Origin: an uncultured Alistipes sp.
GTDB lineage: Bacteria > Bacteroidota > Bacteroidia > Bacteroidales > Rikenellaceae
DNA: 11,441 nt
Assembly: GCA_900552955.1 (NCBI GenBank)
Contig: USBO01000047.1
Coordinates: 1 to 11,441 of the forward strand
Direction: 5' to 3'
The notes below the pieces were generated by a model. The model had not been told where the DNA came from. It ran no database searches and saw nothing but the letters and a program-made list of their open reading frames with translations. Positions 1 through 6,038 of this stretch are shown in pieces; the first letter of the stretch is position 1, and each line of letters starts with the position of its first letter. A program made the translations under genes and the position numbers.

Positions 1-1
1 C

Positions 2-610
2 CTGCTGCGTTACGAGCAGGCCGATTCGACGCTCACGGCCGACGACTGCCACTATCTCTACTACGGCTACGCCTACCAGCCGCAGTACCGCCCGCTGGAG
101 AGCGATCCGGCGCGCGACCGCTTCTACGAGGCGCTCGCGCGGCTCAACGTCGACGCTCCGTCCGACGACGACCTGCGCGCCGTCATCGCGGCAGGCACCG
201 AGACGCTGGCCGCCGATCCCTTCTCGCCGCAGGTGCTCAATCTGCTCTCGTTCGCCCACGCGCAACTGGGCGAGGAGGCGCAGGCAGCGGCCTACCGCGA
301 CCGAATGGGGCTCGTACTGGCGACCATCGAACGTTCGGGCGACGGACTGACCGAGGCGACCCCGTGGCACATCCTCATGTACGGCCACGCCCTCGATCTG
401 CTGGCGGCCAAGAACATTCCGGTGCGCGAAAGTTCGATCGTGAGCCGCACGGTGGAGTATATCCCGCGCGTCAAGAAGGATGACGACGGGGTGAAAGGTT
501 ACTATTTCGACTACGGCCGCATCTACTGGAAAAAACCCGAACAGGGCTACAAACGCGAACGGTCGTGGCAGTTCAACAATCTCAAACCGTGGAAAAAAGA
601 GACCGAATAA
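2..610 (+). CDS. DUF4919 family protein (5' end outside window)
   Basis: The reading frame is open from the left edge (frame starting at base 2) to TAA at 608-610, giving about 202 residues with no start in view. The stretch reading HYLYYGYAYQPQY, followed by a Pro/Leu-rich segment, is the hallmark I associate with DUF4919, a family of Bacteroidetes proteins of unknown function. The middle is helical with a repeat-like LNLLSFAHAQLGEEAQAAAYRDRM segment in the style of a TPR helix pair. The C-terminal part is rich in Tyr, Trp and Lys (YYFDYGRIYWKK), suggesting a small beta domain. DUF4919 proteins are usually exported, but the signal peptide would lie upstream. The gene overlaps the start of the clostripain gene, so the two are probably cotranscribed. 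The family call is from memory of the motif; the function is unknown. Confidence 0.75.
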   Translation: MLRYEQADSTLTADDCHYLYYGYAYQPQYRPLESDPARDRFYEALARLNVDAPSDDDLRAVIAAGTETLAADPFSPQVLNLLSFAHAQLGEEAQAAAYRDRMGLVLATIERSGDGLTEATPWHILMYGHALDLLAAKNIPVRESSIVSRTVEYIPRVKKDDDGVKGYYFDYGRIYWKKPEQGYKRERSWQFNNLKPWKKETE

Positions 611-2088
611 CCGTTTTTGTCCGAACGCTGCTCTGCGCCGTGCTGCTCACGGGCTGCCACGACACGGAGGAGTCCATCCCGCAGCTATCGCTCGACAAGG
701 AGCGGATCGTTTTCGACAATCCCGCGGAGGGTGCCGCGGCATGCGCCGCCCTGCATCTCGACGCCGACCGGCCCTGGAGCGTCCGCTATCATGGCAACGG
801 GCATGACTGCCGTGTCTCGGTCACCGCTGGCGACGCAGGTGCGCACGACCTGGTCGTGGAAACCGCCGAGGCCAACGACGCAGACGATCTGAGCACGCTG
901 GGCAAGTTGGTCTTCTCGCTCGCCGACGGTTCGGCGAGCCGGACCGTCGACCTCGTCCAGCGTCCCCGCATGGCGCAACAGACCCTGCTGATGTACTTCT
1001 GCGGTTCCGATCTCTATTATTATTACAAGAACAATCTGTCGGACGTCGCACGGGCGCTCACACGCAACATCCTTCCGCAGGGACGGATCGTGGCCTTCAC
1101 GCAGCCCGCCTCCGGCGAGGGTTACGTCGTGGAATACCGTTACGACGAGACGACGAACGCCTGCCGGCGCGACACGCTGATCCGTTACACTCCGCTCGCA
1201 GGCCGCTCGACCGATCCCGAAATCATGGGACGCATTCTGAGCGACATGGCGGCCGCAGCACCGGCCCGCCGCTACGGCCTTCACCTGGCCTCGCACGCAA
1301 AAGGGTGGCTGCCCGCCTCGATCGAGAGTTCGTCGTGGCGTCGCAGCGCCGCCCGACGCGATGACGACCTGTGGCGCAAAGCTCCCGGTGCCGCCGAAAC
1401 GCGCTGGTTCGGCCACGACCGCGGACGCTACATGGATATTTCGGAACTGGTCGCAGCGATCGACGGCGCAGGCGTGCGCTTCGACTACCTGCTCTTCGAC
1501 GCCTGCTTCATGTCGTCCGTCGAGGCACTCTACGACCTGCGCCGCACGGCCGACCACATCGTCGCCTCGCCCTGCGAAGTGATGGCGCACGGATTTCCCT
1601 ACGACACGGTGATCCCCTCGCTCTTCGCCGACGACGGCGCACGCCACGACCTCGCGGCCGTATGCCGGAATTACCGGGACTATTACAACTCGGCGGTCTC
1701 CTACAAATCGGGCTGTGTGACGCTCACGGTCTGCTCCGAACTGGAAGCGCTGGCCATCGCCCTGCACGACATCCATGCCGGCCCGACGAAAGCGGTCGAT
1801 GCGACGACGCTGCAAAGTTACGACGGCCTCCGTGAGCACGCGTTCTACGATCTGGAGCAGTACGCCCTGAGCCTGACGGCCGACGATGCCCTCGGCCAGG
1901 CATTCGTACGCCAAATGGAACGTTGCTTCCCGCTCGAGGGACGGTTCCGCACGGCGCAATTCTATTCGACCTACAACAACCGGATGAACGATATCCGCTA
2001 CTACTCGGGCGTGACGACTTACGCACCGGCCGAGACCTACCGCGCCGACTGGCAGCAAACGACATGGTATGCAGCAACAAAGAAATAG
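589..2088 (+). CDS. Clostripain-family (C11) cysteine peptidase lipoprotein with BACON-like N-terminal domain
   Basis: With a GTG start at 589 the protein has 499 residues. A lipoprotein signal comes first: hydrophobic core TLLCAVLLTG, then Cys23. Residues about 33-125 look like a BACON-type beta-sandwich (RPWSV, LGKLVFSLADG, DLVQRP). From about 130 the C11 peptidase fold follows: an early strand QQTLLMYFCGSD, the catalytic His in HLASHAKGW (His236), and the catalytic Cys in DYLLFDACFMSSVE (Cys306). The end, SGVTTYAP...W..TTWYAATK, matches family members from gut Bacteroidetes. C11 enzymes cleave after Arg or Lys; this one is predicted to be anchored on the outer membrane or cell surface. No ATG lies before the lipobox: GTG at 565 and 589 are the standard options, and ATA at 607 would overlap the previous stop. 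The stop overlaps the next gene by 20 nt. The family call is firm; the substrate is unknown. Confidence 0.9.
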   Translation: MEKRDRITVFVRTLLCAVLLTGCHDTEESIPQLSLDKERIVFDNPAEGAAACAALHLDADRPWSVRYHGNGHDCRVSVTAGDAGAHDLVVETAEANDADDLSTLGKLVFSLADGSASRTVDLVQRPRMAQQTLLMYFCGSDLYYYYKNNLSDVARALTRNILPQGRIVAFTQPASGEGYVVEYRYDETTNACRRDTLIRYTPLAGRSTDPEIMGRILSDMAAAAPARRYGLHLASHAKGWLPASIESSSWRRSAARRDDDLWRKAPGAAETRWFGHDRGRYMDISELVAAIDGAGVRFDYLLFDACFMSSVEALYDLRRTADHIVASPCEVMAHGFPYDTVIPSLFADDGARHDLAAVCRNYRDYYNSAVSYKSGCVTLTVCSELEALAIALHDIHAGPTKAVDATTLQSYDGLREHAFYDLEQYALSLTADDALGQAFVRQMERCFPLEGRFRTAQFYSTYNNRMNDIRYYSGVTTYAPAETYRADWQQTTWYAATKK

Positions 2089-2605
2089 GACCAAATACGG
2101 CTCGCTGAAAACATACGCCCTCGCTGCCATAGAATTGCCCGGTCCGCTCTGGCTCTTCGGAGCTTATGTCATCCTGGATTGTTCGGCATGGCTGAATACG
2201 TTGTGGATCGAAACATTGGACCGGAACTCCGTTTCATGGAATTGGACGACGGCACTCATACAAGTCAAAACTCTCTGTTTCCACCTTTTCCAGATAGCAA
2301 TTCTACACGGACTTATCCTCCGGCGCCCATACGCCTTTCCGCTCACGGCGTGGTTTGCCGGCATTCAATTCGCGCTCTGCGGACTTGCGTTCATGAACAT
2401 ACTGAGAACCGCATCGTTTTTCATTCCCTTCCAATACGGGACACTGAGCGCCACGATTCTGAGCATCATTATCAAAGGCACATTATGGATGCTGCTGTTG
2501 CGCTACCTTGAAACCTCTGCCACGCAGGCACGCATCTTTTGCCCGGAAAATCGCCATGTCGCAAAAAAATACATCCTGCTCCTATTGGTGTTGCACATAT
2601 TCTGA
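2069..2605 (+). CDS. Hypothetical multi-pass membrane protein
   Basis: I do not recognise this 178-residue protein. It starts at ATG 2069, inside the last 20 nt of the clostripain gene, which suggests translational coupling. Four hydrophobic segments are visible at about residues 26-47, 64-84, 92-111 and 125-146, plus a short hydrophobic C-terminal tail (168-178) after a Lys pair. Loops carry RR and KTY/RNR positive patches, as in an inner-membrane protein. Three 60-base stretches I counted inside it have 47-53% GC, against 67% in one counted stretch of the clostripain gene, so it is compositionally distinct and may have been acquired or evolve quickly. No catalytic motif is apparent. The TGA stop sits 1 nt before a strong hairpin that ends the operon. 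The ORF is probably real, because of the overlap, the membrane pattern and the terminator placed exactly at its end. Confidence 0.65.
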   Translation: MQQQRNRTKYGSLKTYALAAIELPGPLWLFGAYVILDCSAWLNTLWIETLDRNSVSWNWTTALIQVKTLCFHLFQIAILHGLILRRPYAFPLTAWFAGIQFALCGLAFMNILRTASFFIPFQYGTLSATILSIIIKGTLWMLLLRYLETSATQARIFCPENRHVAKKYILLLLVLHIF

Positions 2606-2606
2606 C

Positions 2607-2646
2607 GACCGACGGCCGGCAAATAGATGATTGCCGGCCGTCGGTC
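2607..2646. terminator. Perfect 16-bp hairpin between convergent genes
   Basis: GACCGACGGCCGGCAA at 2607-2622 is exactly complementary to TTGCCGGCCGTCGGTC at 2631-2646, with an 8-nt loop. It starts 2 nt after the stop of the + strand membrane protein and ends 11 nt before the stop of tsaB on the - strand. That position fits a shared bidirectional terminator. There is no good T tract on either side, so it may work by stem stability or as an mRNA 3' end stabiliser. Confidence 0.8.
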
Positions 2647-2656
2647 AGTCGCCTCC

Positions 2657-3361
2657 TCAGAACAACTTCTTACGCGAAGTTGTCGCTACGAAGTTCTTGA
2701 GATAGAAGGGTTCGAAATAGGCCGTATCGGCGAACTCGTTCCGATCGTAGGCCGCCTGCGCCAGCCGTGCCAGCCCGCGCGCCGAAGGGGTCACGGGCAC
2801 CGTCACGGCATCCGCCAGCACCTCGGCGCACTTGGCCGCACCGTTGCCGAAGATCACGAACGGCCCCTTCGCCCGCCATTCAGCGAAACTCCCTGCATCG
2901 ATCACTTCGGCCGCGACCTCCGTAAGCGGACGCCCCTGTGCATCGAACAGCCGCGTATAGACCTCCATGCGCCGCGCATCGACCATCGGGCACAGCACGG
3001 CCCGCTCCCACTCCTCGACGGCGAGAATTCCCGCCTCGTGATCCTCGCGCGCCACTTCGCAGAGCGCATCGAGCGAACCGACGGCAATGAGCGGCTTGCG
3101 CAACCCATAGCACAGCCCCTTGGCGAACGACACGCCGATACGCAATCCCGTATAGGAGCCCGGCCCCTTGCCGACGGCCACGGCATCCAGATCCTCGGGG
3201 TCGATCCGGTTCTCCCGAAGAATCTCCCCCACGAAAACGCCCACCTTGCGGGCATGGTCGCGGCCCTCGTCGCTCTCGCGCAGCGATATCAACTCACCGT
3301 TCTCGGCAATCCCGACCGAACAGATGTCCGTGCCCGTCTCGATACATAAAATCAATGCCAT
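2657..3361 (-). CDS. tsaB: TsaB, tRNA threonylcarbamoyladenosine biosynthesis subunit
   Basis: This 234-residue cytoplasmic protein belongs to the ASKHA-fold Kae1/TsaD/YeaZ group. TsaB has no catalytic activity itself; it dimerises with TsaD and, with TsaE, transfers the threonylcarbamoyl group made by TsaC onto A37 of ANN-decoding tRNAs (t6A). The N-terminal MALILCIETGTDICSVGI is the phosphate-1-like motif. GKGPGSYTGLRIG (about 64-76) is the family signature, and VDARRMEVYT (about 126-135) is also conserved. The C-terminus (YLKNFVATTSRKKLF) is of the form common in Bacteroidetes. The length is normal. It is the last gene of the minus-strand operon, beginning 8 nt after the HAD gene stop and ending just before the 16-bp hairpin. 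ATG 3361 is the only sensible start. Confidence 0.97.
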   Translation of the reverse strand: MALILCIETGTDICSVGIAENGELISLRESDEGRDHARKVGVFVGEILRENRIDPEDLDAVAVGKGPGSYTGLRIGVSFAKGLCYGLRKPLIAVGSLDALCEVAREDHEAGILAVEEWERAVLCPMVDARRMEVYTRLFDAQGRPLTEVAAEVIDAGSFAEWRAKGPFVIFGNGAAKCAEVLADAVTVPVTPSARGLARLAQAAYDRNEFADTAYFEPFYLKNFVATTSRKKLF

Positions 3362-3369
3362 ATCTCAGT

Positions 3370-4149
3370 CTATAATACTCCGTAATGTTGCAATGCCTGC
3401 AGAACGCCGTCGTCGTCGACCGATGCCGTCACATAATCCGCAGCCTCCCTGGCGGCGTCGACGGCATCGCCCAGCGCCACGCCGACAGCCGCATGGCGAA
3501 TCATCTCCACGTCGTTTCCCCCGTCTCCGAAAGCCATCGAACGGCTCCGGTCAATCCCGTAGTGCGACAGAAAAACATCCATGCCGCTCGCCTTCGTCAC
3601 GCCGCGCATATTGACGTCGGCCATGAGCGGGCTCCACCGGCTCGACATGCACTCGGGAAACTCGCGCATGATCCGCCGCTCCTGCTCGGGCGACATGAAG
3701 ACGCACAACTGGCGGCAGGGCGTGCGACGCGCCGCTTCGCGCAGATCGGCCACCGCAGGATCGGTCGGCATCCCCAGCGCCTCCAGAAACGCACGCATCC
3801 CGTCGTTGACGCCGCTGGCGATCATCCCCTCGTCGGTGAGCATCGCCACCGGAAAGCCTTCGCGCCGCCCCACGCGCAGCATGCGGTCGAGGATCTCCCC
3901 GGGAATCGGACGTTCGGCCAGCACCTCGCCCTCGGCCGTCAGGCAATGTCCGCCGTTGACCAGCACATACCCGTCGAAGGTCATCCCCTCGAGCGGCGGC
4001 AGGCTCCGCCGGTCGCGGCCCGTGGCGATAATCACCTTCGCCCCGCGCTCGCGCAGACGGGCGAGCGCCTCGCGGGCCGAGGCGGGAACCTCCTGCGTCT
4101 CGAAGCTGCGCAGCGTGCCGTCGATATCGAAAAAGAAGATTTCGTACAT
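3370..4149 (-). CDS. Cof-type HAD-superfamily hydrolase (class IIB)
   Basis: The protein has 259 residues from ATG 4149. All four HAD motifs are visible: motif I FFDIDGT with nucleophile Asp8 and acid/base Asp10; motif II ATGR (Thr43); motif III Lys186 in GVTKASGMDVFL; motif IV FGDGGNDVEM (Asp209, Asp213). The large cap between motifs II and III is typical of class IIB (Cof/YbiV/YidA) enzymes, which dephosphorylate sugar phosphates, pyridoxal phosphate or other small phosphometabolites in the cytoplasm. The substrate cannot be read from sequence. The frame is open further upstream to 4497, but that extension only shadows the preceding lipoprotein gene in another frame. This start is supported by an AGGAG placed 5 nt before the ATG. 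It lies 13 nt after the metallo-beta-lactamase gene and 8 nt before tsaB. Confidence 0.93.
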   Translation of the reverse strand: MYEIFFFDIDGTLRSFETQEVPASAREALARLRERGAKVIIATGRDRRSLPPLEGMTFDGYVLVNGGHCLTAEGEVLAERPIPGEILDRMLRVGRREGFPVAMLTDEGMIASGVNDGMRAFLEALGMPTDPAVADLREAARRTPCRQLCVFMSPEQERRIMREFPECMSSRWSPLMADVNMRGVTKASGMDVFLSHYGIDRSRSMAFGDGGNDVEMIRHAAVGVALGDAVDAAREAADYVTASVDDDGVLQALQHYGVL

Positions 4150-4154
4150 GGTCT

Positions 4155-4159
4155 CTCCT
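4155..4159 (-). promoter_or_regulatory. AGGAG ribosome-binding site for the HAD gene
   Basis: On the minus strand AGGAG sits 5 nt before ATG 4149, inside the 13-nt gap after the preceding gene. Bacteroidetes genes usually lack Shine-Dalgarno sequences, so a clear one is notable. It decides for ATG 4149 over the longer open frame. Confidence 0.55.
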
Positions 4160-4162
4160 CGG

Positions 4163-5041
4163 TCAACGATCGATCCGGTGCAGTCCGTCGCACGAGACGT
4201 AGTGCTCGACGATCCCCTTCTCCTCCATCCAGCGCCGCGTCTCGACGCTTTTCCACGGGCCGGTGTCGAAGCCCCCGCCCTGGTCGTTATCGTAGAGCCA
4301 TGTGGCCGTCGGCCACAGACAGGCACGAAAACGAATGCTCTTGTAGAATCGCTCGCTGCATCCGTTCTGACCATGATGCGCCATTTGCAGGTAGTCGCAG
4401 TCCAGGTCCTTGCGGAAGGCCGAGGCCAGCAGTTTGTCGCCGCCCTCGATCCCCAGATCGCCGAGGAAAACCACCGATTTGGCATCGTCCCACACACGGA
4501 ACGCCATGCTCGAATTGTTGTAGACGTTTAGTGTGATTTCGGGGCTGATCTGCGACAGAATGCGGAAGCGGACGCCGTCGATCGCGAACTCGTCGCCGGC
4601 CCTGCACTCGACCGTCTCGATATCCGCCGCGCCGTCCAGCAGCGCGTAGAAGTCCCGCACGCGCGCCGCAGCGCCCGCCTCGGCATCGATCATCCTGGGG
4701 GTGAACCGCGATTCATAAACCCGATGCACCCGCAGCCCCCGCCGGTCGCGGAGCAGCTCGTTCATCGCACCCACATGGTCGAAATGCGGATGGGTGACGA
4801 TCCAGGCATCGACCTCGTTGCCCAGCGCCGCGAGAAATCCGCGCAGATAGTCGGCTTCGGCCGCTTTGCCGCCGTCGATGGCCACCACACGCCCGCTGGG
4901 CGTGCGGATCACATAGGAATTGCCGTGGTCGTCGGCCTGAGAAGGCAGCTGCCACAGTGTGAAACCTTCCTGCCGGCCGCGCGTGCATCCGCACAGGGCG
5001 ACAAGCGCCCAGCACGTCACACACGTAAGAAATCTTATCAT
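4163..5041 (-). CDS. Metallo-beta-lactamase-fold lipoprotein (ComEC C-terminal-like hydrolase)
   Basis: The protein has 292 residues. An N-terminal signal (hydrophobic WALVALCG, then Cys19) marks a likely lipoprotein, so it would act in the periplasm or at the outer membrane. The metal-binding core is present: THPHFDHVGA gives the HxHxDH motif (His84, His86, Asp88, His89), FLGDLG supplies Asp195, and MAHHGQNG (His222/His223) completes it. The first strand pattern (GNSYVIRTPSGRVVAIDGG) and the HHGQNG motif are those of the ComEC/Rec2 C-terminal-like subgroup, but the channel domain is absent, so this is a stand-alone enzyme. In that subgroup the substrate may be a phosphodiester, possibly nucleic acid; this is inference. 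The gene starts 12 nt after smpB and is followed by the HAD gene 13 nt later, so it is an operon member. Its placement with cytoplasmic housekeeping genes gives no clue to substrate. Confidence 0.9.
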   Translation of the reverse strand: MIRFLTCVTCWALVALCGCTRGRQEGFTLWQLPSQADDHGNSYVIRTPSGRVVAIDGGKAAEADYLRGFLAALGNEVDAWIVTHPHFDHVGAMNELLRDRRGLRVHRVYESRFTPRMIDAEAGAAARVRDFYALLDGAADIETVECRAGDEFAIDGVRFRILSQISPEITLNVYNNSSMAFRVWDDAKSVVFLGDLGIEGGDKLLASAFRKDLDCDYLQMAHHGQNGCSERFYKSIRFRACLWPTATWLYDNDQGGGFDTGPWKSVETRRWMEEKGIVEHYVSCDGLHRIDR

Positions 5042-5048
5042 AGCGGTT

Positions 5049-5053
5049 CTCCT
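5049..5053 (-). promoter_or_regulatory. AGGAG ribosome-binding site for the metallo-hydrolase gene
   Basis: AGGAG lies on the minus strand 7 nt before ATG 5041, in the short gap after the smpB stop. Together with the similar site in front of the HAD gene, it suggests these operon-internal genes use Shine-Dalgarno initiation, which is uncommon in this phylum. Confidence 0.5.
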
Positions 5054-5515
5054 TTATTTATAACGTTTCATCGCCTTGTCCATCTCGCGGCGGGCGTCGT
5101 TCTCCTTGAGGTACTCGCGTTTGTCGTACGCCTTGCGGCCGCGCGCCAGACCCACGACGATCTTCACCAGCCCCCGATCGTTGAGAAACATCCGCAAGCC
5201 GACGACCGTCAGCCCGCGATCCTGCAACGAACGCTGCAACTTATTCAGCTCCTTGCGATTGAGCAGCAGCTTGCGGTCGCGTTTGGGGAGATGGTTGTTG
5301 CAGGTGCCCCAATGGTATTCGGCGATCGTGACGTTGCGGATCCACAGCTCGCCCTTGTCGAAATAGCAATAGCTGTCGACCATCGACGCCTTGCCCAGCC
5401 GCACGGACTTGATCTCGGTGCCGACCAGCACCACGCCGGCGACGTACTCCTCCAGAATCTCGTAGTCGAACGTCGCCCGTTTGTTGCGGATATTTATCGT
5501 TTTATAATCGCTCAT
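5054..5515 (-). CDS. smpB: SmpB, SsrA-binding protein for trans-translation
   Basis: This 153-residue protein has the normal SmpB length. It binds the tRNA-like domain of tmRNA and places it in the A site of stalled ribosomes, acting in the cytoplasm. Diagnostic parts are GTEIKSVR (residues 32-39), the RNA-binding barrel, KRDRKLLLNRKE (about 78-89), and the basic C-terminal tail GLARGRKAYDKREYLKENDARRE (about 123-145). That tail becomes a helix in the mRNA channel. It is the first gene of the minus-strand block smpB, metallo-hydrolase lipoprotein, HAD, tsaB. ATG 5515 gives the usual N-terminus. No TAnnTTTG box lies directly before it; the nearest strong candidate promoter is about 490 nt upstream at 6007-6038. 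No ssrA (tmRNA) gene is seen in this window. Confidence 0.97.
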   Translation of the reverse strand: MSDYKTINIRNKRATFDYEILEEYVAGVVLVGTEIKSVRLGKASMVDSYCYFDKGELWIRNVTIAEYHWGTCNNHLPKRDRKLLLNRKELNKLQRSLQDRGLTVVGLRMFLNDRGLVKIVVGLARGRKAYDKREYLKENDARREMDKAMKRYK

Positions 5516-5608
5516 CTATCTCTCTGGCTTTGACACATGTAAAACTTATCTTTCCACTTTCGTGCCCGTCGGCGGCGTTTCCGGCACTCGGTTTGCACGT
5601 GAACGGGC

Positions 5609-5731
5609 GTAAGGCTGGGTGAAGGTAACTAATTCTTTTATCTTTGATATGTTTTACACATCTTTCTGTTTATTTTCTGTTTGCACACGGTATGCGTAGC
5701 GATACGTGTACGACCCAGCCTTACTTTTTTT
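5609..5731 (+). other. 12-bp inverted repeat closed by a T7 tract (terminator-like or small RNA)
   Basis: GTAAGGCTGGGT (5609-5620) is the exact reverse complement of ACCCAGCCTTAC (5713-5724), which is followed directly by seven T (5725-5731). Inside, near the right arm, ACACGGTAT and ATACGTGT can pair with one bulged base. On the + strand this is the shape of a structured RNA ending in an intrinsic terminator. It abuts a 6-bp stem at 5564-5608. No + strand gene lies upstream to be terminated, so a small RNA is possible. A perfect TAnnTTTG box (TATCTTTG, 5639-5646) lies inside the loop. Expression is unproven. Confidence 0.35.
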
Positions 5732-5815
5732 GACATTCTGCGAATGTAAAAAAAGTAAAAAAAGCTATTTTTACATTCCCTCCCTCAAGCTCCCTCCCTT
5801 TGACAAAGGGAGGGA
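5729..5815. repeat. 87-bp palindromic repeat, copy 1
   Basis: This unit runs from TTTGACATTC to AAGGGAGGGA and differs from copy 2 at one base (G5764 against A). It holds several palindromes. ACATTC (5733-5738) pairs with GAATGT (5742-5747). Alternatively GAATGTAAAAA (5742-5752) pairs with TTTTTACATTC (5768-5778). At the right end TCCCTCCCTTT pairs with AAAGGGAGGGA around a 3-nt loop. The first two stems share the middle arm and exclude each other. In this copy the first stem extends outward: TTACTTTTTTT (5721-5731) matches AAAAAAAGTAA (5748-5758). Confidence 0.9.
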
Positions 5816-5840
5816 CTCTTTATCGGTCTGTCTCTCTATT

Positions 5841-5927
5841 TTTGACATTCTGCGAATGTAAAAAAAGTAAAAAAAACTATTTTTACATTCCCTCCCTCAA
5901 GCTCCCTCCCTTTGACAAAGGGAGGGA
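5841..5927. repeat. 87-bp palindromic repeat, copy 2
   Basis: This is the second copy, offset 112 bp from the first and in the same orientation, separated by a 25-bp spacer that is not repeated. It is identical at 86 of 87 positions, so the duplication is recent or kept uniform. Its terminal stem (TCCCTCCCTTT 5903-5913, AAAGGGAGGGA 5917-5927) is followed by ATTTTT at 5928-5933. Read on the + strand, this copy therefore makes a good intrinsic terminator. Copy 1 lacks the T tract. Confidence 0.9.
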
Positions 5928-6006
5928 ATTTTTCATGCCCCGAGCCCCCGAAAGCCGCAGTTGCACCCTCAGGACAAGGCATCTTCGGTCAGCGCATGCT
6001 ATCCTG

Positions 6007-6038
6007 CAAAAATAGCGACTTTTTTCGGATTAATCAAA
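6007..6038 (-). promoter_or_regulatory. Bacteroidetes-type promoter reading toward smpB
   Basis: On the minus strand TTTG (6038-6035) is followed after exactly 20 nt by TATTTTTG (6014-6007). Both match the Bacteroidetes -33 (TTTG) and -7 (TAnnTTTG) elements at about the expected spacing. It starts 45 nt beyond the dnaG stop. Transcription would begin near 6000-6003 and run through both repeats to smpB, giving a leader of about 485 nt or a separate small RNA. Confidence 0.5.

Noticed and set aside
685..2130. 481-codon open frame antisense to the clostripain gene
   Set aside because: The sense frame has a lipobox and catalytic His and Cys motifs; the antisense frame has none.
4150..4497. 116-residue N-terminal extension of the HAD protein
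   Set aside because: It overlaps the metallo-beta-lactamase gene in another frame, lacks domain sequence, and the HAD start at 4149 has its own AGGAG.
5649..5699. 16-codon ORF 2 nt after a perfect TATCTTTG box on the + strand
   Set aside because: A box of this kind is expected about twice by chance in the window, no -33 element is visible, and the peptide resembles nothing.
5729..5927. CRISPR array
   Set aside because: Only two long (87-bp) palindromic units with one spacer, no cas genes; not CRISPR architecture.
5883..5936. 17-residue ORF on the minus strand inside repeat copy 2 (MKNSLPLSKGGSLREGM)
   Set aside because: It is just the palindromic repeat read in frame; copy 1 has the same codons without a start. 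No evidence of selection.
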